Positions 44,978 to 57,400 of a stretch of 64,000 nucleotides of DNA are shown here, in pieces. The DNA is from Steromphala cineraria (Eukaryota; Mollusca; Gastropoda; Trochida; Trochidae). Below the pieces are notes generated by a model. The model searched no databases. It saw only the letters and a list, made by a program, of their open reading frames with translations, and was not told where the DNA came from. Within the stretch, counting starts at the first letter, position 1. Every line of letters begins with the position of its first letter. A program made the position numbers and the translations under genes. The stretch covers positions 37,301,939 to 37,365,938 of the forward strand of contig OU744733.1 in the NCBI GenBank assembly GCA_916613615.1, given 5' to 3'.

Positions 44978-45370
44978 TAATTGGATGTGGGCATCTAAAC
45001 CAGACTAGGTTTCGAGTCCGGATGTTGTACCAGCAAGGGTTTTGAATAAACTTTTATATCATTTCTTCTAATTTATTTGTATCATTCTATAACGTTTTCA
45101 AATCAATGAATTTTCAGGGGTTTAAGTGCATGTTTTTTTCTTTACACAAGAAAGGTAGCATACATTATATCAATAATTACCTTGGCTATCATTGATGGAT
45201 ATATGTGACAAATTGTTCACTGCTGTATGGTACTTAATACGGTACTTGCAAAACGGTTTTAAGATTGTATTGAATTCGTATCCTGGAGTTGATCCATAAA
45301 GGTTATTCAACTGGGGAGTGTGGGTAACGTTTTTCACATGATATCACAGTTCTCAAGTATTTATCAAAAT

Positions 45371-45715
45371 CAAGATGTTTGGTTATATGTAGATTTTCGA
45401 AAAACAATCGATTCTTGTAATAAAAAGGCTATTTTTGTTATCAAATCATGTTCATGATCATGTTTAATATCATCAAGGATGTGTATTCTAGAACTATAGA
45501 GCTTGTGTCCAGCCATCTCGTTCTTCTCGTCTCAGAGTATCTTGATTCTCTTAGTGGAGTACGGCAGGGGTGTATATTTAGTCAGTTACTGTTTTGTTCT
45601 TTTGTAAATCAATATTACATGATGTTGTTAGGCAATGCGATAAGGTTATATTCCTACGTTCAAAGTTTTTCGAATTATACCTTTATTACATGTATATGCA
45701 GCCACCTATAGTGAT
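45371..45715 (+). pseudogene. Reverse transcriptase fragment of a non-LTR element
   Basis: Translations in two frames show a YVDFRKTIDS-like motif (RT palm, about 45385) and then SEYLDSLSGVRQGCIFSQLL (about 45530-45590). The latter matches the conserved GVRQGC-S-LLF block of non-LTR reverse transcriptases. It is a short, frame-broken relic. Confidence 0.65.
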
Positions 45716-46639
45716 AATTGTTTGCAAAGGAATTGATCGACTCATTTGTATATTAAGGCACATATTGTGATTGTGATTGATTGTTGATTTTCACAAAACA
45801 GTAGTTATGATTTTTACAAATCTAAAATTCGAGAAATCGACTTTTAGATTTTAGAGATAACTGATATAAAGTTTTCCCTTATAATAATTACTCAGGATTA
45901 ACCTTTTCTTGCTTAATCGATTGCCGTGGTTAAAGCTGTCACCTTGTAAGGCCTAGAAAAATGGTAATTTGTTTCTTGTTTCCACCCGCGTCAGTTTCTA
46001 ACCCCCGCATCAAGCCTTTTTTTCCTGATATAGACAGGGAAAACGGAAATGTAGAAGAAAAGGTCATTGAAATGTGAACTTTTTAGAATTAACTCGTTTC
46101 TGTTCGTGTATTTATTCAAAGACGCAGTGATAAAGTGGTCAAAAGTTTATATTCAGCATTATTTTCAAATTCTGATGATGTCTCTTTCATATTCAAAAAT
46201 ACAAAAAATATTTGGAATTAAAAAAATCATTTTTGTCTGTGTGCAAGATCAGAAACATTTATTTTTATTTTTGTTAGGCCTAAATAAGATTTCTTAAGTT
46301 TTCTGTGAGGGAAAACAGGGCGCTGATGTTTCTTTGCACTCATAATAACCTGAAAGGAGAGATTATCCATACATTACGATTTTCTGAGAGCAGAAAACCT
46401 AAGAGAAATATTTCCTCCAATTTATAAAACCGTCTTTTTAAAGTTCAATGGGACTTCTACTATCCTGCGTGGAAGCCCCGATATGTAACAGGGTTTCCGA
46501 ACTAAAAAATTGAAAAAAGAAACCCAACAAAATGTTTTATACGTTTTGATTACCAAACCCGGCGTCATTGAGAGTATGTCTCCCTTTTAAGGCGTTATAT
46601 CGAGGAAGACATAGCGGGACTAAATGAAGAATTCGAACA

Positions 46640-46725
46640 GCTAATCCTCAGTGGACTTATTGTAATGCATCCGATTTCTACAACGTAGGCTTCCAGGTTC
46701 GAATCCAGCAATCTCTACTATGAAA
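46640..46725 (+). repeat. tRNA-derived SINE-like fragment
   Basis: Contains AGGTTCGAATCC (B box) about 25 nt downstream of a GATTTCTACAA anticodon-loop-like segment. No full cloverleaf is present. Confidence 0.4.
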
Positions 46726-46963
46726 ATTTTAACTTTGTATGGTTTTCGATGATACTTGATGTGTGATAGAAACTGGTTTGTAAGTCTGACAAATTATTCT
46801 AAGTCTCCTCCAAGGGCTTACTTTCAATTTGAACCTGCTACCAGGTCTTCCTTTCAAAAGTTAAACTTCATACGGGGTTATTCTCGGAAGCAAAACCTCT
46901 AAAGAGGTTATTCCTGGAAAAGAAGCAACCTACAAAAAAAACCCAGACAGAATCTGACCTTTT

Positions 46964-47077
46964 CATTTTCATTTTCATTTTCATTTTCATTTTCATTCTC
47001 TGCTTGAGAACGAATCTGTGTCGAAACGTCGCATACAATGAACAAAGAAGTTGTCATCCATATATTCCTCAGCATTA
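46964..47077. repeat. Hexanucleotide run and retroelement-like fragment
   Basis: (CATTTT)n spans about 46964-46999. Downstream, 47037-47077 is identical over 41 nt to the reverse complement of 63122-63162. The TCGAAACGTCGCA context recalls Penelope-like terminal repeats, but this is only a resemblance. Confidence 0.5.
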
Positions 47078-47099
47078 GAATCTGACCTTGGTTCAAATT

Positions 47100-48440
47100 C
47101 TCAGTTAATCTTCAAAATCAAAGCTCGGGAATATCTCTTCTTTGGTACTTTTAAAAATTATGTTCAAATGAAACTGATAATAGTATATCGTTTGGAAATA
47201 TAGGGTTACTATAGTGGTTTGTAGTTACGGTTTCAAGTTAGATTTGTAAGTTCCGGTTATACTGTTCGCGTGTTTACTGCGTGCAGTGTTGCAGAATTTA
47301 GCAGGCAATCTAGACTAACATTAAATTAGTCTCAGAAGTATTTTTTTCAATATTGACAACATGTTAGACCATTCATGTATTATAGAAAATATGGAGCCCA
47401 GAAGAAGCTTTAACTAAAGCTGATCGATCTAGACTTGCTATGCTTTTCTAGACTGGGTTGGTCATAAATTAATTTGTTTTGCTTTAGGGTCTGGATAAAA
47501 GACTACTTAAAGGCAATAACTCATGTTTATTCTTTGTGTAACCTTGAAAAACGTTGAACTAAAACTTGGATATATCATAACTATTTTATTTACTTAATTA
47601 CGCTTTGGTTTTGTTAGCAACATCAGCTAGGGAGTAGGTTTCAAGGAAGTTTTTCTATCAAATTTGAGACAAGAAAGAACTATCGTGCATGTTAATGCGT
47701 TAATGTCAGATGTCAGTATGCATAAAATACATTTCTACATTCTGACATTAAAACTGTAGGCCTATTTTCATCTTGAAAGTATACAGTGAAATAAAAAAAC
47801 TTTGTTCAGAATAAAAGAGCAAATTAAGAATTATTTCAAAGGCCCATCAATATATATATAACATGGGCCTACTGGAAGACAAGATAATGTTCCTCGTCAA
47901 TTTTGATATGTAAATCTATATATATGTAGAGTTTGAAATTATATTCTTTGTAAAGGCCAGTGAATTATGAATTTAGGAAAATATATACAATGATAATATA
48001 ACACAGTTTTGCCGTCTCAAATTATGTTACAGATGCTTTGATTGTAGTTTAACCTTTGATTTACCACATTTAACTATTTTCATGTCGGTCTTGTACGTTT
48101 GCGAATTATATTAATTTACAATAATGAATTAAATAATAACAGATTAAGATACTAGTATACAGTAGATCAGCCTCTCCTTTCTTATTCAAACTTATGAAAT
48201 GGTACAGTAGATATTATTGAGCAAGAGTCACCTGGAGTCAATAATCAAACACTTTTCTTTAGATGCATTGGTATCATTGGATTCGATACCATCCTGAAAG
48301 TGAATCGCCTCTGAAAAAAATTAAGAAGATAAATAACAACAGGCTTGTAAGAGTTACGCCCCTTGAGTATTCCATTTCCGGAAATCCATGTTGCCTTAGT
48401 GCACCATTGTAAATACAAGAATATCACTAACATGTCAGTG
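47100..48440. other. Spacer upstream of the EF-hand gene
   Basis: AT-rich. No gene is recognised. Confidence 0.35.
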
Positions 48441-48485
48441 TGTTAACGAATTTGTTCCTTCTAAAAGTTTGTACAAACATTAAAT

Positions 48486-51400
48486 ATGGCTCAGTACGGG
48501 GGAGCATACGGACAACAGCCGTACGGCGGTGGTTATCAACAACATGCCTACCAACAACAAATGCAACAACCCCAATGTCCCCAGCCAGGGTATCAGCAAC
48601 AGTGGCAGCCACCACAACCAAGTCAGCATTATGGACAGTACGGAAACTTCTACCAACAGAGCGTTTTCTCAGTTCAAGCACACCAGGTAAATAGATCAAA
48701 CTGTTGATTAATCAGCCTTTATCATTTCTAGACTAGAGTCAGTGGTCATTTAGAAATCATAAAGTGGATGTGGTAATTCGTATTCAAAAAAGGAAGTTAA
48801 TTGTGTAGTATTCTCTATATATATGCAGAGTTATCAAACTTCGTAACATCATCGCAATTAATCATACATTCATTACCTACAAAGAAGATCAAGTCATGAC
48901 AGACAGACAGATATGAAATGTTGATCAAGCCTCTGTTCTTATTCGCCCATTTTGCGGGTAGACGATGGACAGTCAGTGGCCAAAAGTCTGTTCGCAATAC
49001 ATATGACGTCGCCAATGTTTATAGCGCTAGGTCAACTTTAAAAGCGTTCCGCCGTGTAACTAAGGCACCAATCCTCATTATATTTGGGACACAAATTTCA
49101 CAGGTAACAAATATGAGTAACACCTGTTTTTTTCATGATTATCTCCCTTGCTTTCTGTATGTTTTTGTCGTCTGCTATCATGCCGGCTGTCAGTCGAGAA
49201 CTAACACCTGACCAAAGAAATGTAATTATTACTTTGGATCAGCAAGGCCAATCTAGCTATAAAAGTGCTGAATTGACTGGAATTAACCCAAGAACAATTC
49301 AGAAAACTTTGAAGCGCTTTCGGAACCATGGTATAGTTGAATCGCTGCCGAGAAGAGGGCGCCCCCGAAAATCATCGCCGAGAAGTGATCGTCGTCTTTT
49401 TCGGCTTGTAAAAAGGAATCGCTGTCAGACTCTTGGGGACTTGACAACAAAATATAATAACTATGCCAATTCCACAGTATCTAGTCGTACTGTGAGAAGA
49501 AGATTGTTCAGTGAAGGATACAAAAGACGGGTTGTGAGTAAAAAAATTACCATTTCGCGAGTGAACCGTGAGAAGTGTCGTCGATTTTGTCGAACTAAAT
49601 TACATTGGAGAAGAAATCAGTGGGATAACATTATTTTCAGTGATGAAACTCAAGTACAGATTGGGAAGGACAGAAAAGTTTATGTGTCGAGGAAGTCAGA
49701 TGAGCGCTTACTACCTGAGTGTTTGGGGACTCGTGCCGATCATGAACGTAAGTTCTCTGTGATGTTTTGGGGGTGCGTGTCTGCATATGGTGTAGGAACT
49801 TTAACTGTTGTTGATGGAAATATGAACACCGATAAATATATTACCATCCTGGATAATCATTTGTGGCCTGTTGTTGCCAGGCATTTTTTAGATCGCATCT
49901 GGATTTTCCAGGAAGACAATGCTCCTTGCCATGTGTCCTTTCAGGCCAATCGTTGGATATTGGAAAATCATTCTTTCCTACTTTGCAGTGGCCACCACAA
50001 AGCCCTGATCTTAACATTATTGAAAATGTATGGAAAACAATGAAATACCAGCTGAAAAATAGATTGGCACAAATAAATTCCAGACAAGATCTCGTCCGGA
50101 TAGTGAATTAGATTTGGACTGGGCTCAGTCCCGTGTATATTCGCAGTCTGTATGACAGTTTACCAAGATGAGTTCGACATGTCCTCAGAGCCCAGGGTCA
50201 TATATCTAAATACTGAAAATTTTAGGTAAGTACCTTTTTTATTTACAAAGATATGCACATTATGACATCAGGTCCAACTACGCTAAAAATAGCCTTGACA
50301 TCACCGGTGCGAACAGACTTTTGGCCACAAATATGCTGGTCGTGACTATCTCCAGTAAACCTCCGTTCCAACACCGGAGCGTAGCACGGTGTAGGGGAGC
50401 TGGAACTTCCATATTTGGTCTTATGAGAACTGAGGCTCGATCAACATTTCATGACATGATCTCAGCCTCTGTGGGGAGAGATTGTAAGTCATGATAAATA
50501 AATAAATTCCAAATGTCGCACACTCTTCTATTTAGGTCTTCAGATTAAAGTCTGTTATTTTTGTTTTTGGTGCATTTTTTCTGAAAATAGATTTCCTTTT
50601 CAAGGCTTTTCAGTTCAGCAGTGTGGATGAGCTTCAACGTGTTTATATGGCCTTTGTGAACAGAGACCCAGAAAACCAGGTAAGTACTGCTGTGATTCGA
50701 TGTGTAGAAATTCATCTGTGTTGCGTACAGGATTTGTAAGATTCATTGAAGGGAGAAAAGTGTGGTGTGAGTCATCCTGTCTCAGGGTATGAACGTGCGC
50801 TTACTCCACTACTCTGTATCCTGGGCTCAGAAGCTAGATTCGCTCTCGCGCACCCCGACTTGGAATTTAGCAAATATAATCATTTTCTCTCCGCCTTCTC
50901 TATATACTTTCAACGAGAAAATGATTCGATTGGCTATATCCCAAGTCGGGACGCACGAGCGAAGCTAGCTTCTGAGCCCAGGTTATAGATTAGTGGAGTT
51001 AGCGTAACGTTCGTACACTGAGAGGGGATGGGTGTGAGTATCTAATTTGACATTCAATGCATAATGTGTATTTAACGCTATGCACTAATATAACTGAGTT
51101 GATTCCATGTACATGTAATGAATAAATGAGTATTGCATATCCAGACACTCTCAATTGGAGCATTTAGACGAACACACACTACATGTTGTACATCACGCCG
51201 TTCACATTACAAGTATATTGAATCTATTTATATATTTGCTACTATGTTATATATTTATCAACAGTGATTGGGAAAGGCAGGGGCCATGGGCCATTTTGCG
51301 CATTGGGTGATAAAAAGGCCCGTAAAAAATGGAAGTTTACTATTGATACAATCAATAGGCAATGGCCCATTTGAAATTCAGAAAATTGCCAAAAACCCTG

Positions 51401-54400
51401 AAAATGGCTTATTGATAAAAATGGCTTTCTCAATCCCTGTATTAATAAGAAAAAAGATTTTTTGTTAACCATGGAAAGGTTTTTGTGTAGTTTTTAAAAT
51501 AATGATTCTTGCATGAAGTTTAATGAAACTATTCACCTGACGATGGGGTTTACTCAGCCTAATCAACAGTTTCCTTTCCTTATTCTCTGTCTCTCTTGTA
51601 TTGTATATATTGTTTCATTCTGATTGTATTCATAATGTAAATACTGTGGAGAGGGCTTAATAAGTTGGACAACTTGTGCCTAGTCCATTTCACTTACAGT
51701 AGAACTCCAAGGGACCAAAGAATTTACTTCACTATCCGCATATAGGGACGGAGCTTGAAAATTTGTTCGCTATATATCCGAGTGTTCGCTATATCCGTGT
51801 TTGCTATATCCGTGTTCTATTGTATGTGAATAGAATATGTTTAAATTTAAATCAAATCAACAATTTTTAGTAAAATCAATAGAAAACCTTGCACTATGAA
51901 CCTTTAACATAAGTTTTTTATTCCACCTAAATAATTATTTTTGTAAAAAACTTGCACTTGCATACCTTATGAACATTTTTCAGTAAAATATCAATATTTA
52001 TTTTTTCAGAGGAGGAATGCAGTTCAGGCTGAGGACCTGATGAATATTCTTAACAACACCCAGTGTATTCATGACTACTTCAGAGGTAGGTCAAAAGAGC
52101 TACCCTCGATGGATCCAGGGGGTGCACCAACAACCCCCCTCCACAACCCCCCCCCCCCCCCCCCCCACCACCATGGATCCGCCCCTGCTTAAGAGTTTTA
52201 ACGGTTGCAATAAATTCAAACCTATTTTCACATTATTCAGAAGAAAAAATAAAAGAAAGCTTAATTGTTGTGAATTGCTTACCACAATTGGTATTATGAA
52301 TTTAAAAGAAACTTTGAGGACCCTTAAGCAGAAATACTGAGTCCTTGCCCAATTTGGATTTTGAAATTTTTATTCCAGGACTGTTGTCCAAAGCATTATT
52401 ATTTGATAAAAACGATTTATACAATAACTTACGAGTGACGAGTGATTTCAAGATGTGTATTGATAAGCAACATCCTTCTTAAACAAAATCAGTCACTGCA
52501 AACTGAAATTCTTATGACGTCATAGCCGCTCAGTCCTATGATGTCATCTCAATCAAATGGAGGATGTCGCTTACCAATACACAACTTGAAATCACAAACG
52601 AAAGAATGTGCAAGAACATGTTTTGCTGTAAAAGAAATAACATTTGACATTTATGCAATCTAAAGTTAGTGGCAAATTTAATCTTGTTTAGTAATATTCT
52701 AGTTTTAGAATGATCTGATATATGTCAATGTAAAATAGCTAAATTGTATTGAAAAAATGTAAAAAGTTTATTTTTTAGTTCATCTTTATAATATTGCAAT
52801 ATATGAGTTGAATATTGCAATATGTCACATACCAAATATAGTGCAATAATTTTGTTTTAGAGTAAACTGTTTTCCTTTTTTCCAGTGACCTGGAGCCGTG
52901 AACTCTGCAGGTGAGAATGAAGTTCTTCCTTACTTAATTGCATCCTGCTATATCCGCATATACATGTATGTATAATAACCAGCCATCAGCAAAATGAGGC
53001 TTTTAACCCGATGGATATCAGGGTATAAGTTGCAGCATAACACTAAGACCTATACACCGATGTACCGTATCCTCGCGGGTATATGACCACCCTCGAACTA
53101 AAGCCCATCCCCCATTTTCCAGCAGGATGACTTAAAAGATACTCCTACTTATTCTACTGACAAATAGTAAGGGAACTTTAGATCTTGCATACAACTAGCA
53201 TTGGCTGTTGACATTAGCATGGCGCTGAAACAAAATTTGAGTTTGGAGTTTCAAGCAAATAAGTATCTTAAAAATTATATTCTTAGATTTGTCTTATCCT
53301 GTTTTTCTGTTTTTTTCAGCATCATGATTGCTATGCTAGATGTATCCTTTTCAGAAAGTGATCAAGTTGGCTTTGAAAAACCAAACTTTGTTTGAGAAAT
53401 AACTATTGTGTGTAGATCCACCTTTAAGGGTTGTCAACAAATATTTTTGAGTATTTAGATGGAATACATATTTGGACTTTGTTTCAGGTGCAAAAATCGA
53501 AATTTTTGCAGAAAATAATCATTTGTTATTCTGATTTTGAGTTTTTAAAATCTTGGAAATCGAGTTTTTGTGTGTCTCCGTGTTTCATCATTTTGCACCA
53601 AACCTGGAAGTCATTACAATCTGTATTGTATATAAAGCACATGGGCCTGTGGCCTTTATACTGAATAAAGTTCTTCTTGCAAACAATTATTTAAAATCCA
53701 AATTACCAAAAAGTATATTTAAATTGGGATGTGTAACAATCTTTTTGAGTAAGTTCATTTTATTCAAAGATATCATCAACCAAACAATGAGTGATTAATA
53801 TTATAAATTTGTTCTGTTATACAGCTCATTTCAGTGTTTTAAATCTGTTCTGACTGTAGTTTTATTCATACCATCCTTAAACCTTTAATCCATGCATTTC
53901 AGCTGTTTAAAAAAACTCAGTTCCTATCCCTGATTATGTTAGCTATGGCAGTGTTTAAAATATAGCCCGTCCGCCAGTCCTTGACTGGCTACTTTTTGCC
54001 AGGACTGGTTCTTTTTGTGTCAGGACTGGTAACTTATCAATTTTTTTCTTTATTTTCCCCTTAGGAATTGCCCAATTAATTTTCAGGACAGGCTAGGTTT
54101 CAAATCTATTTTATACACTGGCTATGGGCCAGTGCCAATTTCAAAGCAGAAGTGAGTTGTTCCTGAACTCCATCAGAGATCTCAGGATGGGTTTATGCAG
54201 TGGGAGGAGTTCCTGGAGCTGCAGCAGTGTCTGGTGGCGTGGCACAACCTCTTCCTCCAACACGACACCAACAGATCGGGATTTATAGAGGCTCATGAAC
54301 TCATCAGTGTCATCAGGAATACCTTCAGTAAGAGCTGTAATCATTTAGAATGTCTTCAGTAAGAGCTGTAATCATTTAGAATATCTTCAGTAAGAGCTGT

Positions 54401-57400
54401 AATCATTTAGAATGTCTTCAGTAAGAGCTGTAATCATTTAGAATATCTTCAGTAAGAGCTGTAATCATTTAGAATGTCTTCAGTAAGAGCTGTAATCATT
54501 TAGAATATCTTCAGTAAGAGCTTTAATCATTTAGAATGTCTTCAGTAAGAGCTGTAATCATTTAGAATGTCTTCAGTAAGAGCTGTAATCATTTAGAATA
54601 TCTTCAGAAAGAGCTGTAATCATTTAGAATATCTTCAGTAAGAGCTGTAATCATTTAGAATATCTTCAGTAAGAGCTTTAATCATTTAGAATATCTTCAG
54701 TAAGAGCTTTAATCATTTAGAATGTCTTCAGTAAGAGCTTTAATCATTTAGAATGTCTTCAGTAAGAGCTGTAATCATTTAGAATGTCTTCAGTAAGAGC
54801 TGTAATCATTTAGAATGTCTTCAGTAAGAGCTGTAATCATTTAGAATATCTTCAGTAAGAGCTTTAATCATTTAGAATGTCTTCAGTAAGAGCTGTAATC
54901 ATTTAGAATATCTTCAGTAAGAGCTGTAATCATTTAGAATATCTTCAGTAAGAGCTGTAATCATTTAGAATATCTTCAGTAAGAGCTTTAATCATTTAGA
55001 ATGTCTTCAGTAAGAGCTTTAATCATTTAGAATGTCTTCAGTAAGAGCTGTAATTATTTAGAATGTCTTCAGTAAGAGCTGTAATCATTTAGAATATCTT
55101 CAGTAAGAGCTTTAATCATTTAGAATGTCTTCAGTAAGAGCTGTAATCATTTAGAATGTCTTCAGTAAGAGCTGTAATCATTTAGAATATCTTCAGTAAG
55201 AGCTGTAATCATTTAGAATATATTCAGTAAGAGCTGTAATCATTTAGAATATCTTCAGTAAGAGCTGTAATCATTTAGAATATCTTCAGTAAGAGCTGTA
55301 ATCATTTAGAATATCTTCAGTAAGAGCTTTAATTATTTAGAATGTCTTCAGTAAGAGCTGTAATCATTTAGAATATCTTCAGTAAGAGCTTTAATCATTT
55401 AGAATGTCTTCAGTAAGAGCTGTAATCATTTAGAATGTCTTCAGTAAGAGCTGTAATCATTTAGAATATCTTCAGTAAGAGCTGTAATCATTTAGAATAT
55501 CTTCAGTAAGAGCTTTAATCGTTTAGAATGTCTTCAGTAAGAGCTGTAATCATTTAGAATGTCTTCAGTAAGAGCTGTTATCATTTAGAATATCTTCAGT
55601 AAGAGCTGTAATCATTTAGAATGTCTTCAGTAAGAGCTTTAATCATTTAGAATGTCTTCAGTAAGAGCTTTAATCATTTAGAATGTCTTCAGTAAGAGCT
55701 TTAATCATTTAGAATGTCTTCAGTAAGAGCTGTAATCATTTAGAATGTCTTCAGTAAGAGCTTTAATCATTTAGAATGTCTTCAGTAAGAGCTGTAATCA
55801 TTTAGAATGTCTTCAGTAAGAGCTTTCATCATTTAGTATTTTACTCGCTTACTAGATCAGTTAAGTCTGTTTAAAATCAAATGTGGTCTGAGTAGAGGTG
55901 TGACATTTTTCACGGTACGATACATATCTCAATTACGCATAGCTTATATGGTTTGCCACCCAAATACTTACCCTAAAAGTAACCCTAACCCTTACCCTAA
56001 CACTAACCATAAGTAAAACCCTTAACACGTACCCTAACCCTAAGCCAAAACCTAACCCTTAACTTAACCCTAAACCTAAAACAAAACCTAACAATTACCT
56101 ATTGAACAGAAGATAAAAATATGGTGGGAAGTTTTAGCCCACGATCTTTACGGCCACATAATTTTGGCCGGAAGTTGACCTCTTTGGTCTCAAGGGCGCC
56201 GACAGTGGAGGTACCAAAGTGTTTGAATTTGGTTGCTCAAGGTGAGTTTTTACCTCAATGACGCTAGTGAACCTAGGTCAGGAAGGGGCCGGCGTATTTC
56301 CGGTAGACATCTTGTACATAGAAGGCAGGGATATAAAATATAAGTAAGACAAGGTTGGCCTTACTACGGCGAAGGGGCAAGGGAGTATTGCTTAGAGTAA
56401 CTAGTTTCGTCCACTGTGTTGGGACTCGTCAGACTGAAGAAGCAATGGGTCTGTCTCTCCTTATATACTCTTTGAGTGGGTCACGTGACTTGTGGGTCCC
56501 GCCGGCGGTGGAGCGGTAGGGCTTCCGGCGCTTACTTCCGGTACCGGGAAAAGGTCGCCGGCGGCGACTTCCGGTTCCGGTAATACCGCCGGCGGCGGGA
56601 ATGACGGAAGCGGCGGATTTCGTTTCCGGTGTGTAAAGAAGTGTGTATGATAATTTTTGACACTGTGTATGACCATTTTCTCAGGTTTGTCTTAATTATA
56701 AACAGTTTGTTTATATGGTGTAGGTGATGGCAGTACCGTTGGCAGAATAAATAGATCGAGATCCTGCATGGAGAAGACGTATTTTGTTTTCTTTTGCACA
56801 AATTGTGGTACTTTTATCAGGGTCAGTTTAGAGTAAAAAAGACCATTCTTCTACGTAATGAGTATTGTAGAAAAATATATATAAACCAAGTTTTTTGGTA
56901 TTGCCTAGATTGAGTTGCCTATGACCTTTATGAGAGGATAGGCTCGGGGGCCCCTGTATTTTCCGCAAATAGGAAAAGTAGGGGCCCGTAGAGGACTGAA
57001 GAAACGATTTTGAAAAGAGTATAGCTTTATTGCAAAGGCAATAAAAGTATAAGGGCAAGATATGCATGTGGTGAAATATAAAGTTTATATTTATAAAGAT
57101 ATGAATTAGGAGAGAATGTAGATAACACAGATGATTTTTCTGGTTGGGTTTTACAAGATGGAAAGATGTTTAACGCATTGTATTGACAATGGGATTGATT
57201 GTGACGTCACAGACGGGAATATTTGTGTATGACATCATAGTCTTGTGTATGTTAGACGTGGGTCACGTGTGTGTTACAAAGTATTACCGGAACCGGAAGT
57301 AAGCGCCAGAAGCCCTACCGCTCCACCGCCGGCGGGACCCACAAGTCACGTGACCCACTCAAAGAGTATATAAGGAGAGACAGACCCATTGCTTCTTCAG

